Assembly (NCBI RefSeq): GCF_011813015.1
Contig: NZ_QHLQ01000025.1
Coordinates: 1-53,247, forward strand
DNA: 53,247 nt
Direction: 5' to 3'
Source: Parasedimentitalea denitrificans
GTDB taxonomy: Bacteria > Pseudomonadota > Alphaproteobacteria > Rhodobacterales > Rhodobacteraceae
The notes beneath the pieces were generated by a model. It was not told where the DNA came from. It searched no databases and was given only the letters and a program-made list of their open reading frames with translations. Positions within the stretch are counted from its first letter, which is position 1, and each line of letters starts with the position of its first letter. Positions 7,985 to 16,827 of this stretch are shown one piece after another. Made by a program: the position numbers and the translations under genes.

Positions 7985-10641
7985 TGCTTGATATGAAGCA
8001 ACATAAAGACAGCTGGGCCGTCGCGGACGAGTTTCTTGAAGTATTCTACGGGGCCGAGGCGACGGACGTGTGGGTGACGGGATTCAACGACATTACGACG
8101 GACGCAAGCTGGTTCGGGATGCAAGGGACAGCGGCCTTGCGTCGGCGCGTGTCCGACCCAGACAACGCGGACCTGTATTTCTGCACCGGGCAGCTACGCC
8201 GTGGTGCGAACAATCGGACCCTGGGCGAAGTCGTGGCGCAGCCGATGCTTTATGCGGACGACATTGGCACGAAGGTTGACCGCAAGCTGTGGGACGAAAT
8301 GTTTGCAGCTGGGTTCCCGCAGCCGACGGCCAAGATTGAAACCTCCCCGGGTAACGAAACTTGGGTGTGGAAGCTCGAAGGCGATGCCACCACGCCGGAG
8401 CGTTGGCAGGAGTTGGCGTTGCTGCGTGCCTACATGATCGAACGCAAGCTGACGGACGCGCTGCACGATGCAACCCGCTACCTGCGCCTGCCTTGGGGCC
8501 ACAACTCCAAGCCAGCCTACAAAGACAGCAAGAACCGTTCGCCCGCCGTGGGCTACATCGAGTGGAACCCCACGAACACTGCGACCGTGGATGCGATTGG
8601 TCTTGCCTTGATCGGTAACGCCGACTGGCGCAACGCTGACGTGCCTATGTCGGCTAAGACGTCCAAGGATTTGGCGGCTATGGGTGCTGGTGCGCGGCCA
8701 CGCGACGCGTCGATGGACGACGCCGTGGTTCGTATGGCTGAGGTTGTTGGACTTGAACCACGAGAGCGGACACAGGGGGTTGTCGATGCTATGTGCCCCA
8801 ACTGGCACGCGCACGGCGACCGTCCAGAAACTGGGTTCTCCTTTATCGGTTCGGACGGCTCCGCGTTCTGCAACCACGCGTCCTGCGATGCCCTGACCAC
8901 CCCTGATTTCGTGGCTATGGTGCGGACGCAATACGAGGACCACGTTTCCGGGCTCATTGCTATGGGCCTGAACACCGAGAACCTGCCGGAAAGTTCGAGC
9001 ATTTTTGAGGCGCGTATTTGGTTCGGAGCGTATCCGTTGACCCCAGCGGAAATGAAAACCAATGCATCCCGTCAAGCCAAGGCAGAGACAATGGCAGCGA
9101 AACAACCCAAGCGTGGAGATGCCGCGCATGAACGAGCAGCGGAAACGGTTCTTTCGGGTGACGCGCGGCTTTTTCAGGACGAAAAAGGCACGGTTTGGCT
9201 TTCCCGCGAGGGCCGGTTGTTTAATATTTCAGGGAAAGACCGTGGTCTTTTGCGCGTTGCTGCAAAGAATGGGCACAACCTTACGGGAACTGCAGCAAAC
9301 AATCTGTTTGATCACTTGCTGAACCGTGTAGATGGGGACGCTCCAAAGGAAGTAGTTCATTTTCGCCAGGCTCAGCTAAAGGATGAGGCCGGACAACCCG
9401 CAATTTATGTAAACCGTATGGCAAACGGGCGGGTGGTGAAGATTCAGGCTTTCGGGTGGGAAGAGTTGCCTGTGTCGAAGGTGTCAATCCATATGACCGA
9501 TCGCAAAGGTGGGCTTCCTCTCCCGGAAGCTGACACGTCGGCCGCTCCGGCTGATTTGTTTCCATTGCTTGGCAGGCATCTGCCTATCGTGTCTATGAAA
9601 GATCCAAACAGTGCTTCAGACCCGGGTGTGAGGCAACGTGCTGCCCTTCTTAGCTTCCTTGGTTCTGCGTTGTATCGTCCGGGGACGGTCCCGCACATGA
9701 TGATTGCAGGGCAACAAGGATCAGGAAAAACGACAATGGCGCGTCGGCTGGTTGCCTTGACTGACCCAGATGCTGCCGCTGTTACGTCAACGCTTCCTAG
9801 CGAACCTGAAAAGCTATTTCCCGTCGTCAGCAACCGGCTCAACATGGTTGTTGACAACGCAAGCAGGATCACAAAGTCCACCTCCGATGTGCTTTGTGCT
9901 CTTGCCTCCGGGACCTCGTACGCTGCGCGAAAGCTCTATACGGACGGTGACCGCAGTATTACTCAAGCGCACGCCAGCGTGGTCTTTACCAGCGTTCTTT
10001 CGGGCATTGTCAATTATCCCGACCTTGCGCAGCGGACCTTGCGCATTGAGCCACCAAATATTGCTCGCACCCAACGCCGCAGTGAAAGTGCCTTGGATGA
10101 AGCCTGGAAGACGGATTATCCCAAAATTCTTGGCGCGCTTTACAGTGCAATGGCAGGTGGATTGACCAATTGGGATGCGGTCGAGACAGATTGTGAGCGA
10201 GGTGTGATGGACCCGCCCCGACTTTCTGATGCAGCAATCACCGCAGAGGCAATGGCGCAGGGATTGGGATGGCCTGCAGGGCTATGTATGACCGCGCTTA
10301 GCGACGGCGAGCAAAGCGAAGCTGGGCGCATTCTTGAGAACAACCCGGTGGCGTTGCGTCTCAAGGCCGTTCTGGAAGCACAGCCCGGCGGTATTTGGTG
10401 CGGTAGCTTTGCTGAACTGGAAATGGCCGTTGCAAATATTCCACTTCCCAATGGGCCGCCCTGGGATCGAAAGCTCATGCCGTTTAAGGGGCAATATGAG
10501 CGCCTGTGGCCGGGGCTTGAGGAGGTATGGGGCATTAAGCGGAAAAGGTTTGTGGCAAATAGGAGCCGTCAGGTCCGATTGATTCAAGTGTCCACGGCGG
10601 CAGCTGGAGCTGTCAGCCCACTCTCCAGCTGTCATTCGTAA
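7984..10641 (+). CDS. Primase-helicase replication protein
   Basis: The product has 885 residues. The N-terminal 1-215 resembles an archaeo-eukaryotic/RepB-like primase: LYADDIGTKV has paired acidic residues near 92, followed by KIETSPGNETWVWKLE and YLRLPWGHNSK. Residues 270-305 hold a Cys/His set (MCPNWHAH...FCNHASC) that may bind zinc. Around 575 there is a Walker A motif, GQQGSGKTT, followed by a helicase-like ATPase core (NRLNMVVDNAS, then an Arg-rich SVLSGIVNYPDLAQRTLRIE). It would start replication of the excised element. Candidate iterons lie in its last codons and just downstream. It is long but plausible for phage and satellite primase-helicases. Confidence 0.85.
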   Translation: MLDMKQHKDSWAVADEFLEVFYGAEATDVWVTGFNDITTDASWFGMQGTAALRRRVSDPDNADLYFCTGQLRRGANNRTLGEVVAQPMLYADDIGTKVDRKLWDEMFAAGFPQPTAKIETSPGNETWVWKLEGDATTPERWQELALLRAYMIERKLTDALHDATRYLRLPWGHNSKPAYKDSKNRSPAVGYIEWNPTNTATVDAIGLALIGNADWRNADVPMSAKTSKDLAAMGAGARPRDASMDDAVVRMAEVVGLEPRERTQGVVDAMCPNWHAHGDRPETGFSFIGSDGSAFCNHASCDALTTPDFVAMVRTQYEDHVSGLIAMGLNTENLPESSSIFEARIWFGAYPLTPAEMKTNASRQAKAETMAAKQPKRGDAAHERAAETVLSGDARLFQDEKGTVWLSREGRLFNISGKDRGLLRVAAKNGHNLTGTAANNLFDHLLNRVDGDAPKEVVHFRQAQLKDEAGQPAIYVNRMANGRVVKIQAFGWEELPVSKVSIHMTDRKGGLPLPEADTSAAPADLFPLLGRHLPIVSMKDPNSASDPGVRQRAALLSFLGSALYRPGTVPHMMIAGQQGSGKTTMARRLVALTDPDAAAVTSTLPSEPEKLFPVVSNRLNMVVDNASRITKSTSDVLCALASGTSYAARKLYTDGDRSITQAHASVVFTSVLSGIVNYPDLAQRTLRIEPPNIARTQRRSESALDEAWKTDYPKILGALYSAMAGGLTNWDAVETDCERGVMDPPRLSDAAITAEAMAQGLGWPAGLCMTALSDGEQSEAGRILENNPVALRLKAVLEAQPGGIWCGSFAELEMAVANIPLPNGPPWDRKLMPFKGQYERLWPGLEEVWGIKRKRFVANRSRQVRLIQVSTAAAGAVSPLSSCHS

Positions 10642-10890
10642 GGCACTGAAACTACTTAGGAAAGCGAGCGGTGACAGCCGTGACAGCCAAGTGCGGGAAA
10701 ATTTCTCGCTTTGCAGTCTGCCGCCGCTTTCCGTATGCGTCCGTGCCACTCCCTCTCTTTCTTTCTATTTAAAGAAGTAGAGAAACCGGCTGTCACGGCT
10801 GTCATGAGGTGGTTATACGTAGTAAAAACAGCTTGTTACACGTGACAGCTGATGGAGTTGCGGGTGTCACCTGCCGTCACCGGCTGTCAC
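10608..10890. other. Candidate replication origin with iterons of consensus GGCTGTCAC
   Basis: The 9-mer GGCTGTCAC or its complement recurs here. As GTGACAGCC it is tandem at 10671-10679 and 10680-10688. As GGCTGTCAC/T it is tandem at 10788-10796 and 10797-10805. GTGACAGCT is at 10842-10850. GGGTGTCAC (10862-10870), TGCCGTCAC (10872-10880) and GGCTGTCAC (10882-10890) repeat with 10-bp spacing. AGCTGTCA occurs twice inside the primase tail (10608-10615, 10627-10634). The two tandem pairs face each other across an AT-rich, hairpin-capable stretch (about 10751-10785). Position beside a primase-helicase and this symmetry fit an origin with initiator-binding sites and an unwinding element. Confidence 0.7.
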
Positions 10891-11051
10891 GCCCGGCAAC
10901 AAACGAGCCTTTCGAAGCAAATGGCATTTGAGCCTATGAGTTGGTGCTACGAGGAAGTTAAGATCACTATAGAAATTGAAGAGCGCCTTCCCGAAGATGC
11001 GCGCTTGCCGAACGAGGACTGCCTTCGATCTCTTCCCATGGCTTCCAATGT

Positions 11052-11954
11052 CTACCGTACCTGAACTGCCTCAACCAATTCCAACCACCGCTTGCATGCC
11101 TCTACGTCGGCAGGACGTGCCAGGTAATCTCGCAGGGTACGTAGGACGGCCAACTGTTTGGCTTCACCTCGTGCTGCCGACATTATTTGTTCAAGCACCG
11201 CTGTGTTCTGTCGGTAAACCCTCATCAAATCATCAAATTCATTCTCATCGGCGGGTTGCGTCCGTGGGCGCCCGGGCCGCGTGTAGCCCTTTCCACGAAC
11301 AATTTTGGGTGCGCGAGGGGTGTCTGGCAGTTCACGCCGGGATGAGCTGGTGGTGCCGGTTTCGCTCACGGCCCACGTCCGGGGCGCTGAAGCGAATTTG
11401 TGTTCACTGTAGTCAGTTCCAGTAGGGCGCGGCCCAGCGAGCTCTATGCGCCTCTGCAGGTCTTGTGTCAGCGCCTTGTACCAAGAAGCACTGTTCGGCC
11501 GATCTATCTGAGTCCGCCGGTAGCGCCAGCGTAACCAATCCACCACAGCAGGGGGCAGTGCATCCAACGCCAACCCACTTACCGCGTCCCTAAAATTCCT
11601 TTCCTGTTCGCCGAGATCAATGGTGCTGCCGGGGAGCCAAGGGTTTGTCTTCCATTGGTCTCCCAACCTATTTGCAGCGCGCCGTGCTTCTGCTCGGTTC
11701 CATTCTGCCGCACTGATCCGCCCGCCTTCGAAAGCCCGTTTCTTGCGTTCTCGAAAGGCATTTGCAGCCTTTGGTCCGGCGTGGCTCAGACACCGATTAC
11801 TCCCTTCCTTGATTGGGATGTTTTGACATGCGGCGCCATTTCTGGTTCGTGCTCCACAAATTGCAGCCCCAGAAGCACCGCGTTGCGTTTTCTTGGCTCC
11901 TAAACTGAACGAAGCTTCGTGTTGTTTGGATTGGAATTGGAGGTGAATTGACAT
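11052..11954 (-). CDS. Unknown protein with N-terminal CGARTRNG Cys/His motif
   Basis: The product has 300 residues from the ATG at 11954, which has an AGGT site 6 bases upstream; an upstream GTG at 11978 is less likely. Residues 30-60 carry CGARTRNGAACQN then CLSHAG, a small Cys/His motif seen in many phage- and island-encoded proteins of unknown role ('HGG' type proteins, some beside terminases). A Trp/Arg-rich helical middle (VVDWLRWRYRRTQIDRP) and an Arg/Pro-rich tail suggest nucleic-acid binding. It is the only minus-strand gene of the element and faces the iteron region. It may be a packaging, replication or regulatory factor; I cannot choose between these. Confidence 0.7.
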   Translation of the reverse strand: MSIHLQFQSKQHEASFSLGAKKTQRGASGAAICGARTRNGAACQNIPIKEGSNRCLSHAGPKAANAFRERKKRAFEGGRISAAEWNRAEARRAANRLGDQWKTNPWLPGSTIDLGEQERNFRDAVSGLALDALPPAVVDWLRWRYRRTQIDRPNSASWYKALTQDLQRRIELAGPRPTGTDYSEHKFASAPRTWAVSETGTTSSSRRELPDTPRAPKIVRGKGYTRPGRPRTQPADENEFDDLMRVYRQNTAVLEQIMSAARGEAKQLAVLRTLRDYLARPADVEACKRWLELVEAVQVR

Positions 11955-12032
11955 GAAGAACCTCGATGACGACCCCACTTCACATGGGATATGTTATTCT
12001 AATACATCGAGAGTCCTTGGCCTAGTTGGTTC

Positions 12033-12392
12033 TTGTGTTTGTCTGGGCAGACAAATGACGCCGTCGACAATATAAAAGCTATGGGCGGACGGCTGTCCTT
12101 CCGACGTTCAGGTGGCACTCTGGAGTTGGAAAATCCAACAGGGAGCATTTCCTCCAGGTCTCGACGGCAGTTATGCGCAGCTATTGACCTTTGCAAAGTT
12201 GGCCCCCAGGACGCGAAGACATGTCGCGAACGGCGCCTTCCGGACATTCATTACATCGTCAAATGCTGCGTTGCGGCTTCGCTAGAGCGGCCATTCGCCA
12301 CGATTGAAAATTTGAGATCTTGGCGAACCCACACTAGGCGGACGAAGCGCCATTGTCTGCGGTCTGCTCGAGCGTCGCTTCTGGCTACCTAA
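12033..12392 (+). CDS. Doubtful small ORF with a TubC-like segment
   Basis: This frame of 119 residues begins at a TTG without a clear ribosome site. Residues 10-50 (DNIKAMGGRLSFRR, then LELENPTGSIS and RRQLCAAIDLC) have the spacing of the short TubC N-terminal-like domain found in some phage replication proteins. After that the sequence becomes Arg/Cys-rich and unlike a real protein. It may be a decayed fragment of a replication-associated gene or a chance frame. It occupies much of the 735-bp gap between the CGARTRNG gene and the DeoR gene, which otherwise holds only the operator at its right end. Confidence 0.25.
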   Translation: MCLSGQTNDAVDNIKAMGGRLSFRRSGGTLELENPTGSISSRSRRQLCAAIDLCKVGPQDAKTCRERRLPDIHYIVKCCVAASLERPFATIENLRSWRTHTRRTKRHCLRSARASLLAT

Positions 12393-12584
12393 AACCTTGG
12401 AGGCAAGAGAAAGACCGAAATTATATCAATCATTTGCAAGGCTATTGATATGAACAGCCGTCCGCTCAGTATCTAGAACCTATTCTGCCTTTCTGACTGA
12501 CAGACTTAGCCTGGCGACCTAAACCGACTGAGTATTTGGCGCAGTTTTCTCATTGCCACTTCCTATGTGGGTGCGAAGAAAAAA

Positions 12585-12645
12585 TTGACAGAGCGAATGT
12601 GAGCGTTTAAGAGCGTTTAGGAGCGATTGAGAGCGATTGAGATTG
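12585..12645 (+). promoter_or_regulatory. TTGACA -35 box followed by five 10-bp GAGCG repeats, candidate DeoR operator
   Basis: TTGACA at 12585-12590 is a full -35 match. From 12591 the sequence repeats every 10 bp: five units start with GAGCG (12591, 12601, 12611, 12621, 12631) and a sixth, degenerate unit starts GATTG at 12641. The T/A-rich second halves (TTTAA, TTTAG, ATTGA) cover the expected -10. One repeat per helical turn puts every half-site on one face of the DNA, as expected for cooperative binding by an oligomeric DeoR-family repressor. The repressor gene starts 45 bp downstream, so autoregulation and control of the whole operon are likely. Confidence 0.75.
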
Positions 12646-12689
12646 CTTTGGGATGAACTGCGATTTGGACAAGAAGCGAAGGCTCAAGC

Positions 12690-13475
12690 ATGAACATGTC
12701 AGAAAATTTCGAATTGGCCGCTGTAAGACGTGGGAGAGTCGCTGACTTGGTGGCATCAAGAGGCGCTATGACTCTTCGAGAGCTCTGCGATCATTTTGGT
12801 GTGTCAATTGCGACAATGCGTCGAGACCTGCAGGCGCTAGATGAAGAAGGTCGTGTCGAACGCACCCATGGCGGTGCAATGCGAAAGGCCAGCGTTAATG
12901 GGGATCTACCCAATGACCAGCGTAAATCGGTCGGTGCTGAAGAAAAACGCAGGATCGGTTTGGCTGCGATTAGCCTCTTGGACGGTGATGAGGTCGTTTT
13001 CTTGGATGCTGGCACAACAGCACATGCTGTTGCCGTCGAGGCGATCCGGAAGCCCAAATGCACTTATGTGACGACCTCTTTGGGTATCGCGCGAAAGTTG
13101 CAGTCACACGGTCTGACGGACTTTTATCTTGTCGGCGGGAGTTACGAGCCGATCAACGACTCGTTCGCGGGCACCTTGGCGATCGAGGCGTTACGCGCCT
13201 TGTCCTTTGATGTCGCTTTTATCTGTTGCAGCGCGATCGATTTGAAAGCCCGCTCTATCAGCGTCGCAAGCGAAGCCTACAGTCAGGTCCAGAAAGAAGT
13301 CTTAGCAACGTCGCGGACGAAATTCGTCATCGCAGATAGCAGTAAGTTCAAACCGAGCGCTTTTATGCGAACAGCGACATTTTCCCAGATATCAGGTGTC
13401 ATTACCAACAGCGAAGCAAGCAAGGACGACCTTGATGTGTTGCGTAAATCTAAGCTTGAACTGGTGCTGGCATGA
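12690..13475 (+). CDS. DeoR/GlpR-family transcriptional regulator
   Basis: The product has 261 residues. The N-terminal helix-turn-helix is typical of DeoR proteins (LVASRGAMTLRELCDHFGVS then TMRRDLQALDEEGRVERTHGG). The sensor domain that follows (VFLDAGTTAHAVA, VTTSLGIARKL, YLVGGSY) is of the sugar-phosphate-binding DeoR_C fold. It probably represses the operon until a phosphorylated intermediate is present. It sits first in the operon with the 10-bp repeat array in its promoter, and its stop overlaps the ATPase gene by 4 bp (ATGA). An ATG at 12696 is an alternative start. The effector is unknown; glycerol-3-phosphate or an inositol phosphate would fit the neighbours. Confidence 0.9.
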   Translation: MNMSENFELAAVRRGRVADLVASRGAMTLRELCDHFGVSIATMRRDLQALDEEGRVERTHGGAMRKASVNGDLPNDQRKSVGAEEKRRIGLAAISLLDGDEVVFLDAGTTAHAVAVEAIRKPKCTYVTTSLGIARKLQSHGLTDFYLVGGSYEPINDSFAGTLAIEALRALSFDVAFICCSAIDLKARSISVASEAYSQVQKEVLATSRTKFVIADSSKFKPSAFMRTATFSQISGVITNSEASKDDLDVLRKSKLELVLA

Positions 13476-14539
13476 GCGCGCCGGGCATTTCACTTGAGGT
13501 TCGCGGCTTACGCAAAAGTTGGGGTCCAATAAACGTGCTGAAGGGGGTCGATTTTGACATCCACGCCGGTGGATTCTTGACACTTCTTGGTCCGTCGGGA
13601 TGCGGTAAGAGCACCGCGTTGAAATTGATTTCCGGCCTTGAGAGCGTCACGGCGGGTCAGATTTTGCTCAATGGTCAAGACGTGACTAGCAAGGCTGCCT
13701 CGGATCGAAATATTGGGATGGTGTTTCAGAACTATGCACTTTTCCCGCATATGAGCGTGGCCGAAAATATCACCTACGGTCTGAAGGTGCGTAAGGTTGC
13801 AAAGTCAACGCAGCAGGCTTCACTCAAACGCGTGGCCGAATTGATGGCCTTGAGCCCGCTGCTTGACCGCAAGCCCGCGCAATTGTCGGGTGGACAGCAG
13901 CAAAGAGTGGCATTGGCGCGCGTTCTGGTTTCTGAACGCCCGATTGTCCTGATGGATGAGCCTCTGTCCAATCTGGATGCAAAGCTGCGGGTCGAAATAC
14001 GCAGTGAAATCCGAGCACTTAACAAACAGCTCGGCATCACTGTGCTCTACGTCACTCATGATCAAAGCGAGGCGCTATCGATGTCCGACACGGTAGTGCT
14101 GATGAACAAAGGACAGGTCGCACAGATTGGGGCGCCAAAGGATCTATATGATCGCCCCGCCAATACGTTCGCCGCAAGTTTCATCGGGACGCCACCAATG
14201 AATCTGCTGGCTGCCAAGGATGTGGTGCTGCCCGATTGGGTCGCGTCACGTGTCACTGGAGAGCAGGCCGATCTGTTAATCGGCGTGCGCCCCGAAAAAA
14301 TGCACATCCTTGGCGACAACGACGACTTTTCGGCCACGTGCACGATCGCCAGCGTCGAATATGAAGGAAGTGTTTTCCTGGTGCATCTAAGGACGCATTC
14401 TGGTGCTGCCTTCATTCTTGCCCATCATGGGCCAGACGCACCAATTCCAGGCGATGAAATCGTAGTGGGTTGGAAGAACGAAGAAGCACATCTGTTTTCC
14501 AGTGGAACTGGTCTGCGCATTTCAAGCAATTCAAAATAA
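13472..14539 (+). CDS. ugpC: ABC transporter ATP-binding subunit, UgpC/MalK-like
   Basis: The product has 355 residues. All ABC ATPase motifs are present: Walker A GPSGCGKST (residues 40-48), signature LSGGQQQR, Walker B VLMDEPLSNLD and the H-loop VTHDQ. A TOBE-like regulatory domain follows (about 240-350), as in MalK/UgpC. It powers the importer encoded by the next genes and acts at the inner face of the membrane. It overlaps the regulator gene by 4 bp. The symbol reflects family resemblance only; the transported compound is not proven. Confidence 0.9.
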   Translation: MSAPGISLEVRGLRKSWGPINVLKGVDFDIHAGGFLTLLGPSGCGKSTALKLISGLESVTAGQILLNGQDVTSKAASDRNIGMVFQNYALFPHMSVAENITYGLKVRKVAKSTQQASLKRVAELMALSPLLDRKPAQLSGGQQQRVALARVLVSERPIVLMDEPLSNLDAKLRVEIRSEIRALNKQLGITVLYVTHDQSEALSMSDTVVLMNKGQVAQIGAPKDLYDRPANTFAASFIGTPPMNLLAAKDVVLPDWVASRVTGEQADLLIGVRPEKMHILGDNDDFSATCTIASVEYEGSVFLVHLRTHSGAAFILAHHGPDAPIPGDEIVVGWKNEEAHLFSSGTGLRISSNSK

Positions 14540-14585
14540 AGGCAAAAAAAGCCGTTCATCTTTACAATCTGGGAGGAGACCCAAA

Positions 14586-15872
14586 ATGAAGACTTCGACA
14601 TGCTTTCTAAACTCTTGCTGTGCTGCGGCCGTGATGGGGTTAAGTGCAACTAACCTTTCTGCAGCGGACCTGGAGTTCTACTTTCCTGTCGGTGTGAATG
14701 CGCCAGCGGTGGATACAATTCAGGCGCTCACGGATACATGGGCGGCGCAAAACCCTCAGCACACTGTGAAGGCCGTCTATGCCGGAAACTACGAAGAGAC
14801 GACCACGAAGGCATTGACGGCCGCGAACGCTGGGCAGCCGCCACAGGTCGCCGTTTTGCTGTCTATCGACCTGTTTACCTTGATCGAAGAAGACGTCGTC
14901 GTGCCGATCTCGGATATTGCGAACACGCCGGAAGATAAGGAATGGATCGACGGCTTTTACGATGGATTCATGAAAGACGCCGAGTTCGAGGGAAAGACCT
15001 ACGCCATCCCGTTCCAGCGTTCCACACCGGTTTACTACTACAACAAGGACGCGTTTCGCGCGGCCGGACTTGACCCCGAAGCACCTCCCACAACTTGGGA
15101 TGAGATGATCGAAATGGGCAAGGCGCTGACAGTCAAGGATGGTAATGGCAATGTCAGTCAATGGGGCACGCGCATCCCGACCCTGGGGTTAGGTGGTGCT
15201 TGGCTCTTTGGTGGCCTGGTTGTGTCAAAAGGCGATGTCCTGACCACAGAGACAGGGATCGAGGCACGCATGGATACCCCAGCGACCGTAGCGTCTCTAG
15301 AGTTTCTTTTGGAGTTGTCAGAGCAAGGAGTGATGGCACCCGGCGGTATCTCATGGGGGGACACTCCCAAGGCTTTTCTTGAAGGGCAGACAGCCTCTAT
15401 GTGGACATCAACTGGCAATCTTGCCTTTGTTGAAGAGAATGCGACTTTTGATTGGGGGGTTGGCTTTCTCCCGGGCGGCGATGGACCCGGCGCGCCGATC
15501 GGTGGCGGCAACTTTTACATCTTCTCGGATACAACCGACGAGGAGCGTGAAGCGGCGCTGGATTTCATCAAATTCATGACTTCACCCGAGAATGCAGCAA
15601 CATGGAGCATCGCGACAGGCTATGTCGCACCGCGTGCCGATGCATGGGAAACACCTGAGATGAAGGCTTATTCAGAACGCCTTCCGCAAGCCTTGGTTGC
15701 CTTGGATCAGTTACAGTACGCTGAGCGCGAGTTTGCGACCTTCCAGCGGGCAAAGGTGACTCAGCATCTTGTGGATGCAATTGAGAGTGTTGTGACTGGA
15801 AATGCAGAACCAGCCGAAGCTCTGAGAGCCGCGCAAGAAGGTGCTGACGCCGTTTTGGACGATTACAAATAG
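14586..15872 (+). CDS. ugpB: Periplasmic substrate-binding protein, UgpB-like
   Basis: The product has 428 residues from the ATG at 14586, chosen for the strong GGAGGAG site 8 bases upstream and the signal peptide that follows. The signal peptide has a hydrophobic core and probably cleaves after SAA near residue 27. The mature start DLEFYFPVGVNAP, the GNYEETTTKALTA segment and the PFQRSTPVYYYNKDAF block match the UgpB group, which binds glycerol-3-phosphate or glycerophosphodiesters. It delivers ligand to the two permeases downstream. A GC-rich hairpin after the stop probably protects this part of the message, giving the usual excess of binding protein over permease. Confidence 0.88.
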   Translation: MKTSTCFLNSCCAAAVMGLSATNLSAADLEFYFPVGVNAPAVDTIQALTDTWAAQNPQHTVKAVYAGNYEETTTKALTAANAGQPPQVAVLLSIDLFTLIEEDVVVPISDIANTPEDKEWIDGFYDGFMKDAEFEGKTYAIPFQRSTPVYYYNKDAFRAAGLDPEAPPTTWDEMIEMGKALTVKDGNGNVSQWGTRIPTLGLGGAWLFGGLVVSKGDVLTTETGIEARMDTPATVASLEFLLELSEQGVMAPGGISWGDTPKAFLEGQTASMWTSTGNLAFVEENATFDWGVGFLPGGDGPGAPIGGGNFYIFSDTTDEEREAALDFIKFMTSPENAATWSIATGYVAPRADAWETPEMKAYSERLPQALVALDQLQYAEREFATFQRAKVTQHLVDAIESVVTGNAEPAEALRAAQEGADAVLDDYK

Positions 15873-15889
15873 AGCGTTAGTTACCTAAG

Positions 15890-15920
15890 GCCCTGCGCGT
15901 TTCCCTCCCTCGCGCGGGGC
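15890..15920 (+). terminator. Stable hairpin after the binding-protein gene
   Basis: GCCCTGCGCG (15890-15899) pairs with CGCGCGGGGC (15911-15920) over ten positions, one of them a G-T wobble, with an 11-base loop. There is no U-tract, so it is more likely an mRNA-stabilising or partial attenuating hairpin than a full terminator. Such structures are common after binding-protein genes of ABC operons. Confidence 0.6.
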
Positions 15921-15951
15921 ATATTATTAATACATATAGAGGCAGTAGGAC

Positions 15952-16827
15952 ATGAATAAGCGGTTACCTTTTGGATTGGCGATGGTCTTGCTGTTCATAC
16001 CATGCCTGCTTCTGGGCGCTTTTACGCACTATCCCGCATTTCGGGCCTTGCAGAATTCCTTCTGGAACAATTCCAGCTCGCGACGCCCATCGAAGTTCGT
16101 CGGTGTCGAGAACTATCAGACCCTGCTGCAGGATGACCGCCTTGCACAGATCATGCTCAACAGCACCCTATATGCCTTAGGAACGATTCCGTTGGCCATA
16201 GGATTGGCGATCGGCATGGCCCTCTTGGTTAATGCCAGGTTGCCAGGGACCTCACTGATGCGTCTTTCTTTCTTCATGCCAACGATGTTGCCGATGATCG
16301 CGGTCGCCAATATCTGGTTGTTCTTCTATGCGCCGGGCATTGGTCTTGCTTCGCAGATCCTCGGCGTGTTTGGATTGCCGCCGATTAACTTTTTAGGAAG
16401 TACAGAAACATCGCTTATTTCCATGATGTTCGTCGCCGTCTGGAAAGAGGCCGGTCTGTTCATGATTTTCTATCTGGCCGCCCTGCAAGCTGTGCCAGAG
16501 AACCTTAAAGATGCTGCAAGGCTCGAAGGGGCAAGTGCCACGCGCATTTTCTTCAATATCGTGCTGCCACTCTTGCGCCCGACCACCATCTTTGTTGCTG
16601 TAAACGCACTAATCAATGCCTTTCGGTTGGTGGATCACGTCATCGTCATGACCCGGGGCGGACCGAACAATTCAAGCGCCCTGCTGCTGTACTACATCTA
16701 CGAGGTCACCTTCTCCCAACGTGACTTTGCCTATGGCGCGACGTTGACCGTCTTGATGGTCTGCCTTTTGGGGGTTCTTGCTGCCGTCCAGTACTGGGTG
16801 CTTAACCGAAAGGCGCATTACCAATGA
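15952..16827 (+). CDS. ugpA: ABC transporter permease, UgpA-like
   Basis: The product has 291 residues and about six membrane segments. The conserved cytoplasmic EAA loop is visible as NLKDAARLEGASATRIFFNIVLP near 180-205, where the ATPase docks. The N-terminus (LAMVLLFIPCLLLGAFTHYP) is the first membrane helix. With the next gene it forms the heterodimeric channel of a CUT1-type importer. A GGCAG-like site precedes the ATG, and it overlaps the next gene by 4 bp. Confidence 0.9.
   Translation: MNKRLPFGLAMVLLFIPCLLLGAFTHYPAFRALQNSFWNNSSSRRPSKFVGVENYQTLLQDDRLAQIMLNSTLYALGTIPLAIGLAIGMALLVNARLPGTSLMRLSFFMPTMLPMIAVANIWLFFYAPGIGLASQILGVFGLPPINFLGSTETSLISMMFVAVWKEAGLFMIFYLAALQAVPENLKDAARLEGASATRIFFNIVLPLLRPTTIFVAVNALINAFRLVDHVIVMTRGGPNNSSALLLYYIYEVTFSQRDFAYGATLTVLMVCLLGVLAAVQYWVLNRKAHYQ

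Noticed and set aside
8194..9129. 311-residue minus-strand frame inside the primase-helicase gene
   Set aside because: It is antisense to a gene with clear motifs and has Arg/His-rich, unnatural composition.
12591..12645. Possible CRISPR-like repeat
   Set aside because: The unit is only 10 bp with no spacers and lies in a promoter; an operator array fits.
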